A DNA stretch of 54,307 bases from Thermoplasmata archaeon (GCA_020348445.1 CP070751.1:4137872-4192178); one strand, 5' to 3'. Shown: positions 7,683-16,783, counted from the stretch's first letter. Notes: generated from the sequence alone by a model not told the origin. Numbers and translations: made by a program.

Positions 7683-8165
7683 CTATTTAACATGTTCAAT
7701 AGAAGTTATGTGACCAACAAGGTTTGGTTTCCCGTCCACCATTTCCTGGTTCATTTCTATTTTTAGGATTACCTCATCCCCTTCCCGGTAATCACCTGTA
7801 ATATTCCTTGGATATCCTGCATCGTACTCCCAAGGATCAGTTCTATACCCGTCCATGCTCTCAAAGGCAAGATAGGTGTAATGGGCATCTTCGTTATACC
7901 AGATTCCCGAGAAGACATCTTTGATGTATACAATGTCCCCATCCTTCAGATCCAGGCTATCATATTTATCATGAAATTCCTTGAAGGTGAAGTAATATCT
8001 GCTTTCACCCTCATCCCTTAGAAAGAGACTAAAAAATGAGAGTGGTATGGCTATGGTGAGCACCAGGATGATGAGGACTAGAGCCACCATTTTTTTTCTA
8101 CCCAGTTTATTACCGTTCTCTTCTATGGCTTCCCGATACTCTTTCATATCATCCATTCCATACAT
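7683..8165 (-). CDS. Single-span membrane protein with extracytoplasmic domain
   Basis: 160 residues. A charged N-terminal segment is followed by one transmembrane helix (about residues 26-48, MVALVLIILVLTIAIPLSFF) and a soluble beta-rich domain. That domain contains LKDGDIVYIKDVFSG and YREGDEVILKIEMN, which look like strands of a small OB-like barrel. No family is recognised. Its ATG directly follows the TAA of the gene upstream, so both membrane proteins form an operon. Confidence 0.75.
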   Translation of the reverse strand: MYGMDDMKEYREAIEENGNKLGRKKMVALVLIILVLTIAIPLSFFSLFLRDEGESRYYFTFKEFHDKYDSLDLKDGDIVYIKDVFSGIWYNEDAHYTYLAFESMDGYRTDPWEYDAGYPRNITGDYREGDEVILKIEMNQEMVDGKPNLVGHITSIEHVK

Positions 8166-8672
8166 TTAAAAAATTGCCTCACGGGTCAAATCTCTGGCAA
8201 AAATACTCACCCTTTTCAGAAACTCCCTGGGATCATTGGGAGTCAGATAGAGTCCCCAGCCTTTCTTTCTTTTAAATACCACGGCATCAGTCATTCTAAC
8301 GCAGGGTGTAACAGAAGGCCAGCCAATTCTTGCAGAGAAGATTCCAAGATTCAGATATGCTCTTTCGAACTCAACCCAGTAATAGGTCTTTTTCCAGGGG
8401 CCATACCTGACCCCAATTCCATCTGGTTCGATAGTATAATAGGTTGTGTACATGGGCCAAAGGAAAAATCCGCAGATCCCTGCAGCCATTATCATAATCC
8501 CCACAAATGAAAATGCGATCCACACAGGCAGTGCGTGGGCCACATATATCGCCAGAGCAGCACCAAATATACAGGCAAGAAAGCTTATGAGGAGAATAGA
8601 GAATATGAACACACTGGGTGCAGGATGATCCACGTACCTCTTGCTCCCTTTATCGGATCCATCCTCGATCAT
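8166..8672 (-). CDS. Two-span membrane protein with PH-like domain
   Basis: 168 residues. Two adjacent hydrophobic helices (about 22-45 and 49-70) are followed by a strand-rich domain. YYTIEPDGIGVRYGPWKKTYYWVEFERAYL and GWGLYLTPNDPREFLKRV look like the bacterial PH-domain arrangement seen in many small membrane proteins. ATG 8672 is preferred to an upstream GTG at 8690 because AAGAGGA lies before it. Function unknown; it is paired with the 7683 gene without any gap. Confidence 0.72.
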   Translation of the reverse strand: MIEDGSDKGSKRYVDHPAPSVFIFSILLISFLACIFGAALAIYVAHALPVWIAFSFVGIMIMAAGICGFFLWPMYTTYYTIEPDGIGVRYGPWKKTYYWVEFERAYLNLGIFSARIGWPSVTPCVRMTDAVVFKRKKGWGLYLTPNDPREFLKRVSIFARDLTREAIF

Positions 8673-8815
8673 TATAAATCCTCTTGTCACTTAAAAGGTG
8701 TTGATTACTTTTATAAATTATGGGGGATAGCCCTGGGATGCCCTAAATGAATCCATAACATTTTTTTATACCTACTCTTACAAAATCCCTTGGCATCCTA
8801 AGAAGAAGGTCATTT

Positions 8816-9286
8816 TTATCCTATTGGCGCGTATATCTCGGTAATAATCTCCTCTTTGGGAACTTCCCTTGGATCATTCATATAGATCTCTCTAATTGGT
8901 CCAACTATGCATTTCTGGTTTTCTTCTATCCATGCATAAAGCCGTCTATAAGTTGGCTCACATTCCTCATACGGTCCCTTATGTATGATCTTGGCCATCT
9001 TTCCACCGGGTAATTCGTAATATTTGATATCCTCGGTTTCTTCAACCTCCTGCGAAACAGGAACCACGACCTCGACGTCCGCATTGCCTTCTGAATCTGC
9101 CTTCATAACCTCCTCCACAGTCTTTTCATGGCACACGAAAATGGGTGGACCTTGAATCTGGGCCTCTTTTTGCACGGCATACTCACATACCTTGGGTATC
9201 AGCTGGGCTATGATCTCATATTTTCCTCTCTTTCGCGTCCCAAGCACCATCTGCGGGTCAATATCAACAACTGTTATCTCGCTCAT
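8816..9286 (-). CDS. GyrI-like small-molecule-binding domain protein
   Basis: 156 residues, matching the stand-alone GyrI-like/AraC effector-binding domain (SHS2 repeat). Features are the N-terminal VVDIDPQMVLGTRKRGKYEIIA, a central acidic pair of strands with ADVEVVVPV, and PGGKMAKIIHKGPYEECEPTYRRLYAWIEE, followed by GPIREIYMNDPREVP. Such proteins bind or hydrolyse small hydrophobic or cationic ligands. There is no DNA-binding domain. The ATG has GAGGT six bases upstream. It appears monocistronic. Confidence 0.85.
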   Translation of the reverse strand: MSEITVVDIDPQMVLGTRKRGKYEIIAQLIPKVCEYAVQKEAQIQGPPIFVCHEKTVEEVMKADSEGNADVEVVVPVSQEVEETEDIKYYELPGGKMAKIIHKGPYEECEPTYRRLYAWIEENQKCIVGPIREIYMNDPREVPKEEIITEIYAPIG

Positions 9287-9398
9287 ATAAATACCTCAGT
9301 TGTGATAGTATTTTAGGGTATTTAAGGATTAATAGGGGGTTTATGAAAGTAAATAATAAATCAATTCCCCTCCTTGCTCAAAATCCTATAATCATTTT

Positions 9399-9920
9399 TT
9401 ATGAGGCTGATTTCTTATTTAATATTCTCTCAGTCAATACCTGAGAAATTACTCTAAAAAGTTCCTTTACTGAATCTAGATCTTCACTTTGAATATAAAA
9501 CCAAGGTGAATTGTAGGTGCGGGCCTCCTCCTGAAACCGATTTAATGCTTCCGGTGTTCCTAAATTGATATTGTTGGCCACAAAGAAAAGTGGAATATCT
9601 CCAGCCACTCTGAGTATGCTATTTGCCCAAACAGGTGCTCGCTCAACTGTTTTCGGCTTTGTGAGGTCACAGACAATAATAGCTGCTGCCGAGTGTCCTA
9701 GGTGGGTGGTATCCTTTGGTCTTCCTCTTGTGATTGCCCAGGTAATAAGCATCATCTCACAGGACATATCAGAAAATCTCTCGGAAATTTTCCCTATAGA
9801 GGCTCCGATCTCCCGAACCGGTATACAGGCATCTGCAGCTCGTGCAATAAAGGACTTCCCTGAGCCCGGCTCCCCTGCGATTATTATCTTCAATTTAAAG
9901 TTCTTCACGAAGCTACCCAA
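9399..9920 (-). CDS. Ras-like small GTPase with degenerate switch and base-recognition motifs
   Basis: 173 residues. The P-loop GEPGSGKS (residues 16-23) follows a strand LKIIIA, and a later strand AAIIVCDLTKPKTVERAPVW is like the Rab/Rup families. The usual DxxG switch II motif is not visible (the expected place reads LITWAITRGRP), and the guanine-specificity NKxD is replaced by NNIN. It may therefore bind nucleotide weakly or act as a pseudo-GTPase. A TATA-like element 25 bases upstream points to transcription starting at the TTG at 9920 (leaderless); GTG 9908 is an alternative. No GAP or exchange-factor gene is adjacent. Confidence 0.78.
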   Translation of the reverse strand: MGSFVKNFKLKIIIAGEPGSGKSFIARAADACIPVREIGASIGKISERFSDMSCEMMLITWAITRGRPKDTTHLGHSAAAIIVCDLTKPKTVERAPVWANSILRVAGDIPLFFVANNINLGTPEALNRFQEEARTYNSPWFYIQSEDLDSVKELFRVISQVLTERILNKKSAS

Positions 9921-9940
9921 GAAAATATTTTACACTATCC

Positions 9941-9950
9941 TTTAAATATT
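9941..9950 (-). promoter_or_regulatory. TATA box of the 9920 GTPase gene (leaderless)
   Basis: TTTAAATATT is centred about 25 bases upstream of the TTG start at 9920, and no Shine-Dalgarno site is present, which fits a leaderless transcript. Confidence 0.45.
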
Positions 9951-10032
9951 TTCCCATATAAGCAACTTTTTTGATAATTGTAAAAATCAGTCTTATGTTA
10001 GAGGGAAAAGGAGCTTTGCTACCTTTATTTTT

Positions 10033-10422
10033 TCATCCCTTTAAAGAGTCAGATGTTGGAAATAATTCACCTTTCCCACAATTCGGACATACCTTTGCCA
10101 GATCGTTGGTCTGGAAAAGACAGTGGGGGCAAAAAAAATCGTATTTTTTGGGAAGATTGTTTATTTCTATCTTGGTTTTATTTCGAATCTCTATTCGTTC
10201 CTTTTTGATTCTTTTTATCCTCATCCTGTGATAGAGATAAAACACTATGATGAGAACGATTGGATAAATGAAATAATTTACAGGTAAAAGGGATTCAAAT
10301 CCACTGGCATTTATCAAAAGCACGATCAAATATGCGATTAAAGATCCTAAGGCAAAGACAAAGAGAATGTGAATTATATGGCCAAAAGCCTTCTTTTTCT
10401 GATTTTTATCCTTCTTATTCAT
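10033..10422 (-). CDS. Two-span membrane protein with C-terminal zinc ribbon
   Basis: 129 residues. A basic N-terminus (MNKKDKNQKKK) is followed by two hydrophobic helices (about 16-40 and 48-66), a highly charged linker (RMRIKRIKKERIEIRNKTK) and a cytosolic zinc ribbon CPHC...CPNCG. ATG 10422 has GAGGT nine bases upstream; ATG 10428 is an alternative. It belongs to the class of membrane-anchored zinc ribbons that recurs through this window, but is smaller and lacks the Pro/Glu tail. Function unknown. Confidence 0.75.
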   Translation of the reverse strand: MNKKDKNQKKKAFGHIIHILFVFALGSLIAYLIVLLINASGFESLLPVNYFIYPIVLIIVFYLYHRMRIKRIKKERIEIRNKTKIEINNLPKKYDFFCPHCLFQTNDLAKVCPNCGKGELFPTSDSLKG

Positions 10423-10488
10423 ACCCATGCTACCTCTTACTCCCTCATCAATCCTAACTTGCTACCCTCATCTTTCAAGGCTTCGTCG

Positions 10489-11046
10489 TTACTTTATCCA
10501 TTCCTCTTTCAGCAGAGAATAAACTATATCGTCGTGGTACTCCCCATTGTAAAAGTACTTCTTACGCAATACACCCTCTTTTTTAAATCCAACTCTTTCG
10601 GCTAATCTTATGGAGCGGGTATTCTTTGAATTTGTGGATGCTTCTATCCTATTTAGCCCCATATGTTCGAATCCGTATTGTATCAGGGATTTCAGGGCTT
10701 CGGTCATAAGTCCCTGGCCCCAGTATTCCCTCATCAGGTCACCGCCCACTTCCAGGCATGAGTCTTTTTTACTGAATCTGTGAAAGCCAAGAGTTCCAAT
10801 CAACTCATTCGTATCCTTCAGAACCATACCCAAGCGAAATCGCGTCGTTGTGGGCACTATGTATTTTTTATAAAAATCCCTTGCTTCTTCCAGAGATGTT
10901 AAATTATCAAATGAAGAGTATTCATTTATTTCATCCTTACTAAAATGTTGATACAGAAATCCAATATCATCTTCCACAAGACCTCTTAATATCAATCGCT
11001 GGGTTTCGATATAAGGAACCTCTATGATATCATTTACTTCATCCAT
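10489..11046 (-). CDS. RimJ/RimL-type GNAT acetyltransferase
   Basis: 185 residues. ETQRLILRGLVEDDI at the N-terminus, GGDLMREYWGQGLMTEAL with the acetyl-CoA loop, and ASTNSKNTRSIRLAERVGFKKEGVLRKKYFYNG are hallmarks of the RimJ/RimL family. These enzymes acetylate protein N-termini or small molecules; the target here is unknown. ATG 11046 has GGAGG eleven bases upstream; ATG 11055 is in frame but too close to that site. It stands alone on the minus strand. Confidence 0.87.
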   Translation of the reverse strand: MDEVNDIIEVPYIETQRLILRGLVEDDIGFLYQHFSKDEINEYSSFDNLTSLEEARDFYKKYIVPTTTRFRLGMVLKDTNELIGTLGFHRFSKKDSCLEVGGDLMREYWGQGLMTEALKSLIQYGFEHMGLNRIEASTNSKNTRSIRLAERVGFKKEGVLRKKYFYNGEYHDDIVYSLLKEEWIK

Positions 11047-11166
11047 TTTTTTCATAACCTCCAAAAAGTCCCGGCTTCGTGTCGGATATTAATCACTGTT
11101 TCCGCTTATATGAGTTTTGCTATAATTTGGTTGAGTCCCGGCCAATCATCCTATCTAAAACGTAAA

Positions 11167-11943
11167 TCATTTCAATTCCTTGTTCATTATGTTCTGAAAT
11201 CTATTTTTGCTAATTGGATGATGGGCAACTATTTTTCCATTATATATGATACAGAAGGTGCCAAAAGCGCATGGACTGTTTTGGGCCTCCTTGTAATTTT
11301 TAAGATCAATTATATTTGGTTTTACCCCATACGTCTTTTTAGCTGTATCACAAATTTCTTTTACATTCTTTACAGTATAAGGGCATTGATCAGCCCTGAT
11401 TATGGTCAGTCCCTTTGCATATTTCTCCAGCCTTTTTTCCATTCCACCTTTGAATTTCGGATCTGGTGCCTTTTTTACGAACTTTTTGGCCACCAACTCG
11501 AAATCTGGTGGTGCAGAATCCACCACTTTAAATCCATTTTTTAAAAAAAATTCTTTTCCAACCATGAAAGAGCCTTTGCGTGTGACTGCAGCCACGCCAT
11601 GCATTTTATCCTTTTTCGCATCCTTTATACATTCATCTAGCATGAGAGTTCCATAGCCTTTTCCTTTATAAGCCCCTTTAAAACCAACAAATATGCAGTG
11701 AATGAACATGTATCCATTAGCCTCAACTGGTCTCCAGCAGTATTTACCAGGCAAATACTCTATCATGCCCTGTGTTCCGTCCTTCTCCGAGTACAAAGTT
11801 TTGATTCTCATACCCTCTTTAAAACGGTCTTTTAGCCAGCTGATTTTTTCTGGGTATCCTTCTCTTTTAATACTTTTATATCCACAAATTCCGTAGTTTA
11901 AAATATTGCTGGAGTCGGTGTTTATTATCTCTATTTCTGCCAT
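11167..11943 (-). CDS. GNAT acetyltransferase fused to YoaP-like domain
   Basis: 258 residues. The N-terminal half is a GNAT domain (HCIFVGFKGAYKGKGYGTLMLDECIKDAKK, the acetyl-CoA loop, then FFLKNGFKVVD). The C-terminal half (about 170-258) resembles the YoaP domain found after GNAT domains: LTIIRADQCPYTVKNVKEICDTAKK with a Cys-Pro-Tyr like a thioredoxin-type strand-helix, then SPCAFGTFCIIYNGKIVAHHPIS. The ATG has GGGGGT eight bases upstream. The natural substrate of YoaP-type enzymes is not clear to me. Confidence 0.85.
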   Translation of the reverse strand: MAEIEIINTDSSNILNYGICGYKSIKREGYPEKISWLKDRFKEGMRIKTLYSEKDGTQGMIEYLPGKYCWRPVEANGYMFIHCIFVGFKGAYKGKGYGTLMLDECIKDAKKDKMHGVAAVTRKGSFMVGKEFFLKNGFKVVDSAPPDFELVAKKFVKKAPDPKFKGGMEKRLEKYAKGLTIIRADQCPYTVKNVKEICDTAKKTYGVKPNIIDLKNYKEAQNSPCAFGTFCIIYNGKIVAHHPISKNRFQNIMNKELK

Positions 11944-12085
11944 TATATTCTACCCCCTTTTTATTGAATTTATAGATCAAAACCCGATATACACTTTTTT
12001 TTATTTCATTGTTCGTATTGAAAGCACTCTTTTTTTCATTACCTCTAGAAAGCCACTGCCCCATCTCTCTTTTTATGGATTTTTC

Positions 12086-12778
12086 TTAGTCGAACATATA
12101 TTTCCAGATAATAGCCGCTAAAATACCCCCGATAATCGGAGCTAGCCAGAAGAGCCAAAGCTGTATTATTGCCTCTCCGCCCACCAAGAGAGCGGGTCCC
12201 AGACTCCTTGCAGGATTAACTGATGTACCAGTAATTGGAATTCCTATCAGATGGATAAGCACAAGGGAGAAACCGATAGAGAGTCCTGCAAATCCCTCTG
12301 GTGCCTTGCTGCTGGTAGAGCCGAATATCACCATCAGAAACAACGCAGTCAACACAACCTCGGCCACAAAGCAGGCCAAAAGAGAATATCCCGCCGGGGA
12401 TTGCCCCCCATAACCGTTTTGACCCAGTCCATCTGCTTCAAGAGAGTAATCTGCCTGTCCTGTGGCTATTAGAAGTAAAATACCAGCAGCTAGTATAGCT
12501 CCTGCGCATTGAAAAATTATATAAAATAAGGTATCCTTGGTTTTAATCTTGCCCGAGAAAAACATTGCTATTGTTATTGCCGGATTTATATGGCACCCCG
12601 AGATATGTCCAATTGCATATACCATGGCAAGTACAGTCAAGCCAAATGCAAAGGATATACCAAGGAATCCTATATATTCACCAGCTATAACAGCACTACC
12701 ACAACCCACAAAAACCAGTGCAAATGTCCCAATTCCTTCGGCTATATATTTCCTCAAACTTGCCTTTCCCATACGCAT
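12086..12778 (-). CDS. AqpZ-like aquaporin (MIP family)
   Basis: 230 residues with six membrane helices and both NPA boxes: HISGCHINPAITIA and TGTSVNPARS. The aromatic/arginine filter can be read by alignment to AqpZ: Phe (helix 2, FAFGL), His (helix 5, LIHLIGIP), Thr (GTS) and Arg (NPAR). That is the water-selective set, unlike the Ile-type filter of archaeal AqpM. A Cys precedes the first HINPA box, where AqpZ has Gly. ATG 12778 is chosen because AGGAGG lies eight bases upstream. The gene next to it encodes a large surface protein, but no shared operon is evident. Confidence 0.92.
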   Translation of the reverse strand: MRMGKASLRKYIAEGIGTFALVFVGCGSAVIAGEYIGFLGISFAFGLTVLAMVYAIGHISGCHINPAITIAMFFSGKIKTKDTLFYIIFQCAGAILAAGILLLIATGQADYSLEADGLGQNGYGGQSPAGYSLLACFVAEVVLTALFLMVIFGSTSSKAPEGFAGLSIGFSLVLIHLIGIPITGTSVNPARSLGPALLVGGEAIIQLWLFWLAPIIGGILAAIIWKYMFD

Positions 12779-12879
12779 CTTCTTCACCTCCTGAGCACTA
12801 AGAAGATAAGACTGAAGCGTAGATTGTATTATCCTATTATAATAATTGTGCTCTTTTGCCTCTTAGTTATCGAAACTTT

Positions 12880-15663
12880 CTAAAGAGGAGGTGGTTCAGG
12901 CTGTGGTGGCGAAGGCGGATTTGGCGGTGGTGTCTGTGGTTGTTGCCCATTTTGCTGCTTTTCATCATCCTTCTTTTTCTTTTTTAAAATAAGAAACAAT
13001 ATCAGGATAACAACTGCGAAAACAACGATGATCACCAATATCCACAAATAATCGAAAGGATCCTCATCTTCTGGTGAAGGCGGCAGAGGGCCATCTTCTG
13101 AGGTATTGACTGTAAAAGACCAGGTCACATTGGCTTTATTCTGATTGCTGGAATTGTCCCTAACCTCGAGGTAGATTGTGTAAGTCTTGTCCTCATAGGG
13201 TGTCGCAGGGCTGTACATCACACCGTTCTGGGTTACCACAGCCAAATTCGTTACATCTTGCCCATTGACCCTCAGAGTCACACTGGTTGTATTAATGCCT
13301 GTATCATCGCTGAAATTCGCACTTATCGTGGAAGTATTGTCACTTGTTGTCGAATCATCTTCAGGCAGTAAATTCGATATTGTGGGCGGAGTTGTGTCTG
13401 TTTCAGATGGTGGAATATCTATGAATACAGTGAAAGTCCAAAAGGCTGTTGCCTGATTCCCGAAGGTATCATTCACCCTAAGATAGACATCGTGGTTTTG
13501 ATCTGATAATGCCGTTGAAGGAGTATAAGTCACACCTGTGGAGGTTACAGTGGCATCTGAGGTTACATCCTCCCCATCCACCTCTAGAATAACAGTGTTC
13601 ACATTTATACCAGAGGTATCAGTGTAATTTGCGCCTATTACTGGTGTATCCTCGTCTATTGTGGATAAATCAGGGGGCATCAGATCCGTGATAGTAGGAG
13701 GCGTTATGTCAAGTGGTGGAGGAATGCTTCCGCCGGGGCTTGTTAGAGGATAGTAATCTATGCTGTCGAAATCGATGTCATATTGATAATCGCATATACC
13801 ATCTGGAACGCCAATTGTCTGGGGCGTAATAGGTCCGCTGAAATTGTCTGGGCAAAAAGGGCTCCAGTTGGACCAGTAATTGCCACCGGAAGGATATGTA
13901 TCGTTCCAGAAATTGCTGCCTGAATCGTCCTCTGCTTGATTGGTGTTGTTGATAATATAATTATGATAGATCTTATTTGAACCTGATGAACTTGTACAAT
14001 ATAGACCATAAAGAGTATTTGTTGATATGTTGTTACTTAAGATCCTGTTACCGCCACTTGTGATGTAGAAGCCGATTTGGTTATCTGAGATGTTATTTTC
14101 TACGAAAATATTGTTGTTCGCACTGGCAACAAGGTTCATTCCCTTTTCATTGCTGGATACCCTATTGCTTGATATTGTATTATCTGATGCCCCCCATGCC
14201 GTTATCCCGTTCTCGGTAGACTCAGCCACTGTATTATTGTCTACAATATTATTACTGGAGCCACCAGTGAGAATGATACCGTGCAGATTGCTAGATCGGA
14301 CGTGATTCCCGATTACGAAATTGTTCGATACCTCATAAAGATATATAGCCTGATTATTACCTGTGAAGTTATTGTTCGCGACCGTGACGTTGGTAGTCTG
14401 TGCGTGGATTCGAATGCCATGCACATTTCCATCAAAAACGGTGTTGTTGGTCACAGTTATATTAGCCGTGCTCGCCAAATCAATGTTCTCATAGAATCCC
14501 GAAACATTGTTTTTAATGATTTGGCAATTTTCCGAATATTCTCCCAAATTTATGCCCTCGAATCCACCTGAGAGGTTGTTTTGCGATATAATGTTGCCAG
14601 TCGAGGGAAAGGATGACGAAATGGAGCCAACATAGATGCCGTGATCGTTTGCTGTAACATTATTGTAAGTCAAGCTGTTGCCCATTGACTCAAACACATA
14701 TATGCCGTAGCCATCATTTGAATCCACATCATTACCCTTAATCGATATGCCGCTTGACCTCCTAATCTCTATCCCGTGATCAGAATTACCAGATATATTG
14801 TTGGACAATATCATACTATTTGGAGATTCGCGCACCAAGATGCCCTCGATAGAGTTATCGAGAATGTTATTTCCAATTATTTTGCTATCATTGGAAAACT
14901 CGGCATAGATCCCCTGTTCCAAATTGCCTGTGATATTGTTATTTGATATGGTGTTGTTTGGGGCAGAACTAAGAGATATTCCTTCCCAGCTATTAGAAGA
15001 TATGTTGTTTTTAGATAAGGTGTTGTAATCAGAGGACGAGCCCACCAGGATACCATAACCAGTGTTGGAGGATATCTCGTTGTTCGTGATGTTGTTATTG
15101 AATGCTGCTCCAATATTGATACCTTTGTCATTATCTGAGATATTGCTATTTGTCACGGTATTGTTTTGCCCCCAAAGAATAATAAGACCCCAACCTGAAC
15201 TTGCGGATATGTTGGTGTTGGAAATAATGTTGTTGGAGGATTCCAAGCGAAGACCATCTGTCGCATAGGATATATCAGTATAACTGATGTCTATGTTTCC
15301 TGTTGACGTTACCAAGATCCTGCTCCAATCCCCAGCAGCAGGAGTGGAGCTGTTAGAGGTAATGGTTATCCTGTCAGCCATTGTACCCATCACTTTCAGG
15401 TTGCCGTTAACCTCGATCCGAAAGCTCCCGTTTACCCTCACCTCTACACCAGCTTCGATTGTAAGGGTCTCTCCCGCAGGCACATATACTGTCCCGACGA
15501 CATAATATGGACTTTTAGCTGGGACCCAAGGTCCCCCTGAGCCGTCATACACCGTACCGCTTACCGTTGTCCCACCTGCGTTCTCGTCCGTCAGATCTGT
15601 GATCCATATAAGGCTTGAAAGCACGATTAGGAATCCAACTCCTAGTTGTGATGCTTTCTGCAT
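12880..15663 (-). CDS. Large surface protein: right-handed beta-helix, Ig-like repeats, membrane anchor
   Basis: 927 residues. A signal peptide (about 1-29) is followed by a short N-terminal segment (VPAGETLTIEAGVEVRV) and then roughly 450 residues of parallel beta-helix of the NosD/periplasmic copper-binding type, with rungs such as NNTISNNNITGN. Two Ig/cadherin-like repeats follow (about 655-755 and 756-850, each beginning DTTPPTISNL or DITPPTITDL). Then come one membrane helix (LWILVIIVVFAVVILILFLIL), a Lys-rich stop-transfer and a Pro-rich cytosolic tail. Asn-ladders give very many N-x-S/T glycosylation sequons. Likely a cell-surface carbohydrate-binding or structural protein. The ATG has GAGGAT upstream. 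Confidence 0.9.
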   Translation of the reverse strand: MQKASQLGVGFLIVLSSLIWITDLTDENAGGTTVSGTVYDGSGGPWVPAKSPYYVVGTVYVPAGETLTIEAGVEVRVNGSFRIEVNGNLKVMGTMADRITITSNSSTPAAGDWSRILVTSTGNIDISYTDISYATDGLRLESSNNIISNTNISASSGWGLIILWGQNNTVTNSNISDNDKGINIGAAFNNNITNNEISSNTGYGILVGSSSDYNTLSKNNISSNSWEGISLSSAPNNTISNNNITGNLEQGIYAEFSNDSKIIGNNILDNSIEGILVRESPNSMILSNNISGNSDHGIEIRRSSGISIKGNDVDSNDGYGIYVFESMGNSLTYNNVTANDHGIYVGSISSSFPSTGNIISQNNLSGGFEGINLGEYSENCQIIKNNVSGFYENIDLASTANITVTNNTVFDGNVHGIRIHAQTTNVTVANNNFTGNNQAIYLYEVSNNFVIGNHVRSSNLHGIILTGGSSNNIVDNNTVAESTENGITAWGASDNTISSNRVSSNEKGMNLVASANNNIFVENNISDNQIGFYITSGGNRILSNNISTNTLYGLYCTSSSGSNKIYHNYIINNTNQAEDDSGSNFWNDTYPSGGNYWSNWSPFCPDNFSGPITPQTIGVPDGICDYQYDIDFDSIDYYPLTSPGGSIPPPLDITPPTITDLMPPDLSTIDEDTPVIGANYTDTSGINVNTVILEVDGEDVTSDATVTSTGVTYTPSTALSDQNHDVYLRVNDTFGNQATAFWTFTVFIDIPPSETDTTPPTISNLLPEDDSTTSDNTSTISANFSDDTGINTTSVTLRVNGQDVTNLAVVTQNGVMYSPATPYEDKTYTIYLEVRDNSSNQNKANVTWSFTVNTSEDGPLPPSPEDEDPFDYLWILVIIVVFAVVILILFLILKKKKKDDEKQQNGQQPQTPPPNPPSPPQPEPPPL

Positions 15664-15871
15664 GTTAATATCCTCATTTCTATAAATGATCTAATGATTC
15701 CCAAATTGCATATTGGGTGCTACAAAAGCAAGACAAATTAACACCCTTATTTTATTTTCGTTCTAATTATTAAACTGGGTTATCAGGCCAAAGATATGTA
15801 CCCTAAAAAATTATCTGGCCTCTTTAACTGTAAGAGATTATAAAGAAAATTAAAAAAAAGTGAAGATGTCT

Positions 15872-16252
15872 TCAGGGATCATCTTCTTCATCATCGTCAT
15901 CATCGTGTTCGTCATCGTCGTCCTCTTCATCATCGTCATCATCATGTTCGTCGTCGTCATCATCATGATCGTCATCATCATCGTCGTCATCTTCGTAATC
16001 ATCGTCTTCCTCTATCTCCAGGATCGTTCCATCCTTGGCGTCGATTTCGACCTCATATCTCCCTGTCTCGTTTATTATAATCACTTCGTACACCAGTGAA
16101 AAACCTTCCTTTTCCAGTTCAACAGAAATAGCCTTACCGTTTGTGGCCTTCTCGGCAATGGCCTTTGCTTCCTCGGCTGTTATCTCTGGATCACCTGCAA
16201 AGACACCACTTGTATATGCAAAAATACTTATCGCTGCTATATATTAAAGCAA
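15872..16252 (-). pseudogene. Secreted PepSY-domain protein with poly-Asp tail, reading frame interrupted near its start
   Basis: The conserved part reads, after a signal-peptide-like stretch (IAAISIFAYTSGVFA), GDPEITAEEAKAIAEKA, VYEVIIINETGRYEVEID and KDGTILEIEEDD, a single PepSY domain. It ends in about 46 residues of almost pure Asp/Glu with regularly placed His. No ATG, GTG or TTG begins this frame upstream of the signal peptide except TTG at 16252, which has GGAGGG six bases before it but is followed at codon 3 by TAA (16244-16246). Either one base change made the stop, or a one-base insertion separated the true start. The only uninterrupted start is a GTG at 16093, which would delete half of the domain. 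It follows the acetyltransferase gene closely. Confidence 0.6.
15880..16012. repeat. GAT/GAC trinucleotide-repeat tract
   Basis: On the plus strand the tract is runs of ATC/GTC/TTC (for example tcatcatcgtcatc), encoding the Asp/Glu/His tail on the minus strand. Such a tract is prone to slippage, so tail length is likely variable. Confidence 0.75.
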
Positions 16253-16270
16253 GAATCGCCCTCCTTTTTT

Positions 16271-16783
16271 CTACTCGACTTCCATGAACTCCTTGGGGTA
16301 TTGAACACATCCAGCCTTTCCTTCTAAAGAGCCTTCAACAAGCTCGATTACCATAAATACTTCATCCGGTACCTCAAATGGGTACTTGATACTCCACAAA
16401 GATGCCTTTTTGAATCCAAATCTGGGGTAATAATCTTCGTGGCCCACGACGATGACTGATTTAAAGCCGAGTTTCTTGGCAATTTCAAGGCCAGTAGTAA
16501 CAAGTTTACCTCCAATTCCCTGTTTTTGAAGCTTGGGAACAACTGACATGGGAGCAAGTGCAAGTGATTCATATTCGGCTTCACCAATTATCTTTATTTT
16601 GGAAAAGAGAATATGTCCCACTATCTCGTTGTCTTGTTCAGCTACCAGTGAAAGCTCGGGAACAAAACCCTCACTGGCTCTGATTCTTTCGATGAGTTTG
16701 CTTTCGTCTTCCTGATTAAATGCCTCTTTGTTTATTTCATAGACTTTTTTGTAATCATCTTTTTGCTCTTGCCTGATTTTCAT
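16271..16783 (-). CDS. GNAT acetyltransferase, YhbS-like
   Basis: 170 residues. MKIRQEQKDDYKKVYEIN starts a GNAT domain; LALAPMSVVPKLQKQGIGGKL is the strand 4/acetyl-CoA loop; VIVVGHEDYYPRFGFKKAS matches the YhbS branch, where a GHxxYYxRFGF segment is typical. The C-terminus VQYPKEFMEVE is also typical of that branch. The ATG has AGGGGA six bases upstream. The acceptor is unknown. The stop lies 18 bases before the presumed start of the PepSY gene. Confidence 0.88.
   Translation of the reverse strand: MKIRQEQKDDYKKVYEINKEAFNQEDESKLIERIRASEGFVPELSLVAEQDNEIVGHILFSKIKIIGEAEYESLALAPMSVVPKLQKQGIGGKLVTTGLEIAKKLGFKSVIVVGHEDYYPRFGFKKASLWSIKYPFEVPDEVFMVIELVEGSLEGKAGCVQYPKEFMEVE

Noticed and set aside
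15880..16012. Short tandem repeats that could suggest a CRISPR array
   Set aside because: They are trinucleotide repeats encoding an Asp-rich tail, with no spacers of constant length. No array was seen elsewhere.
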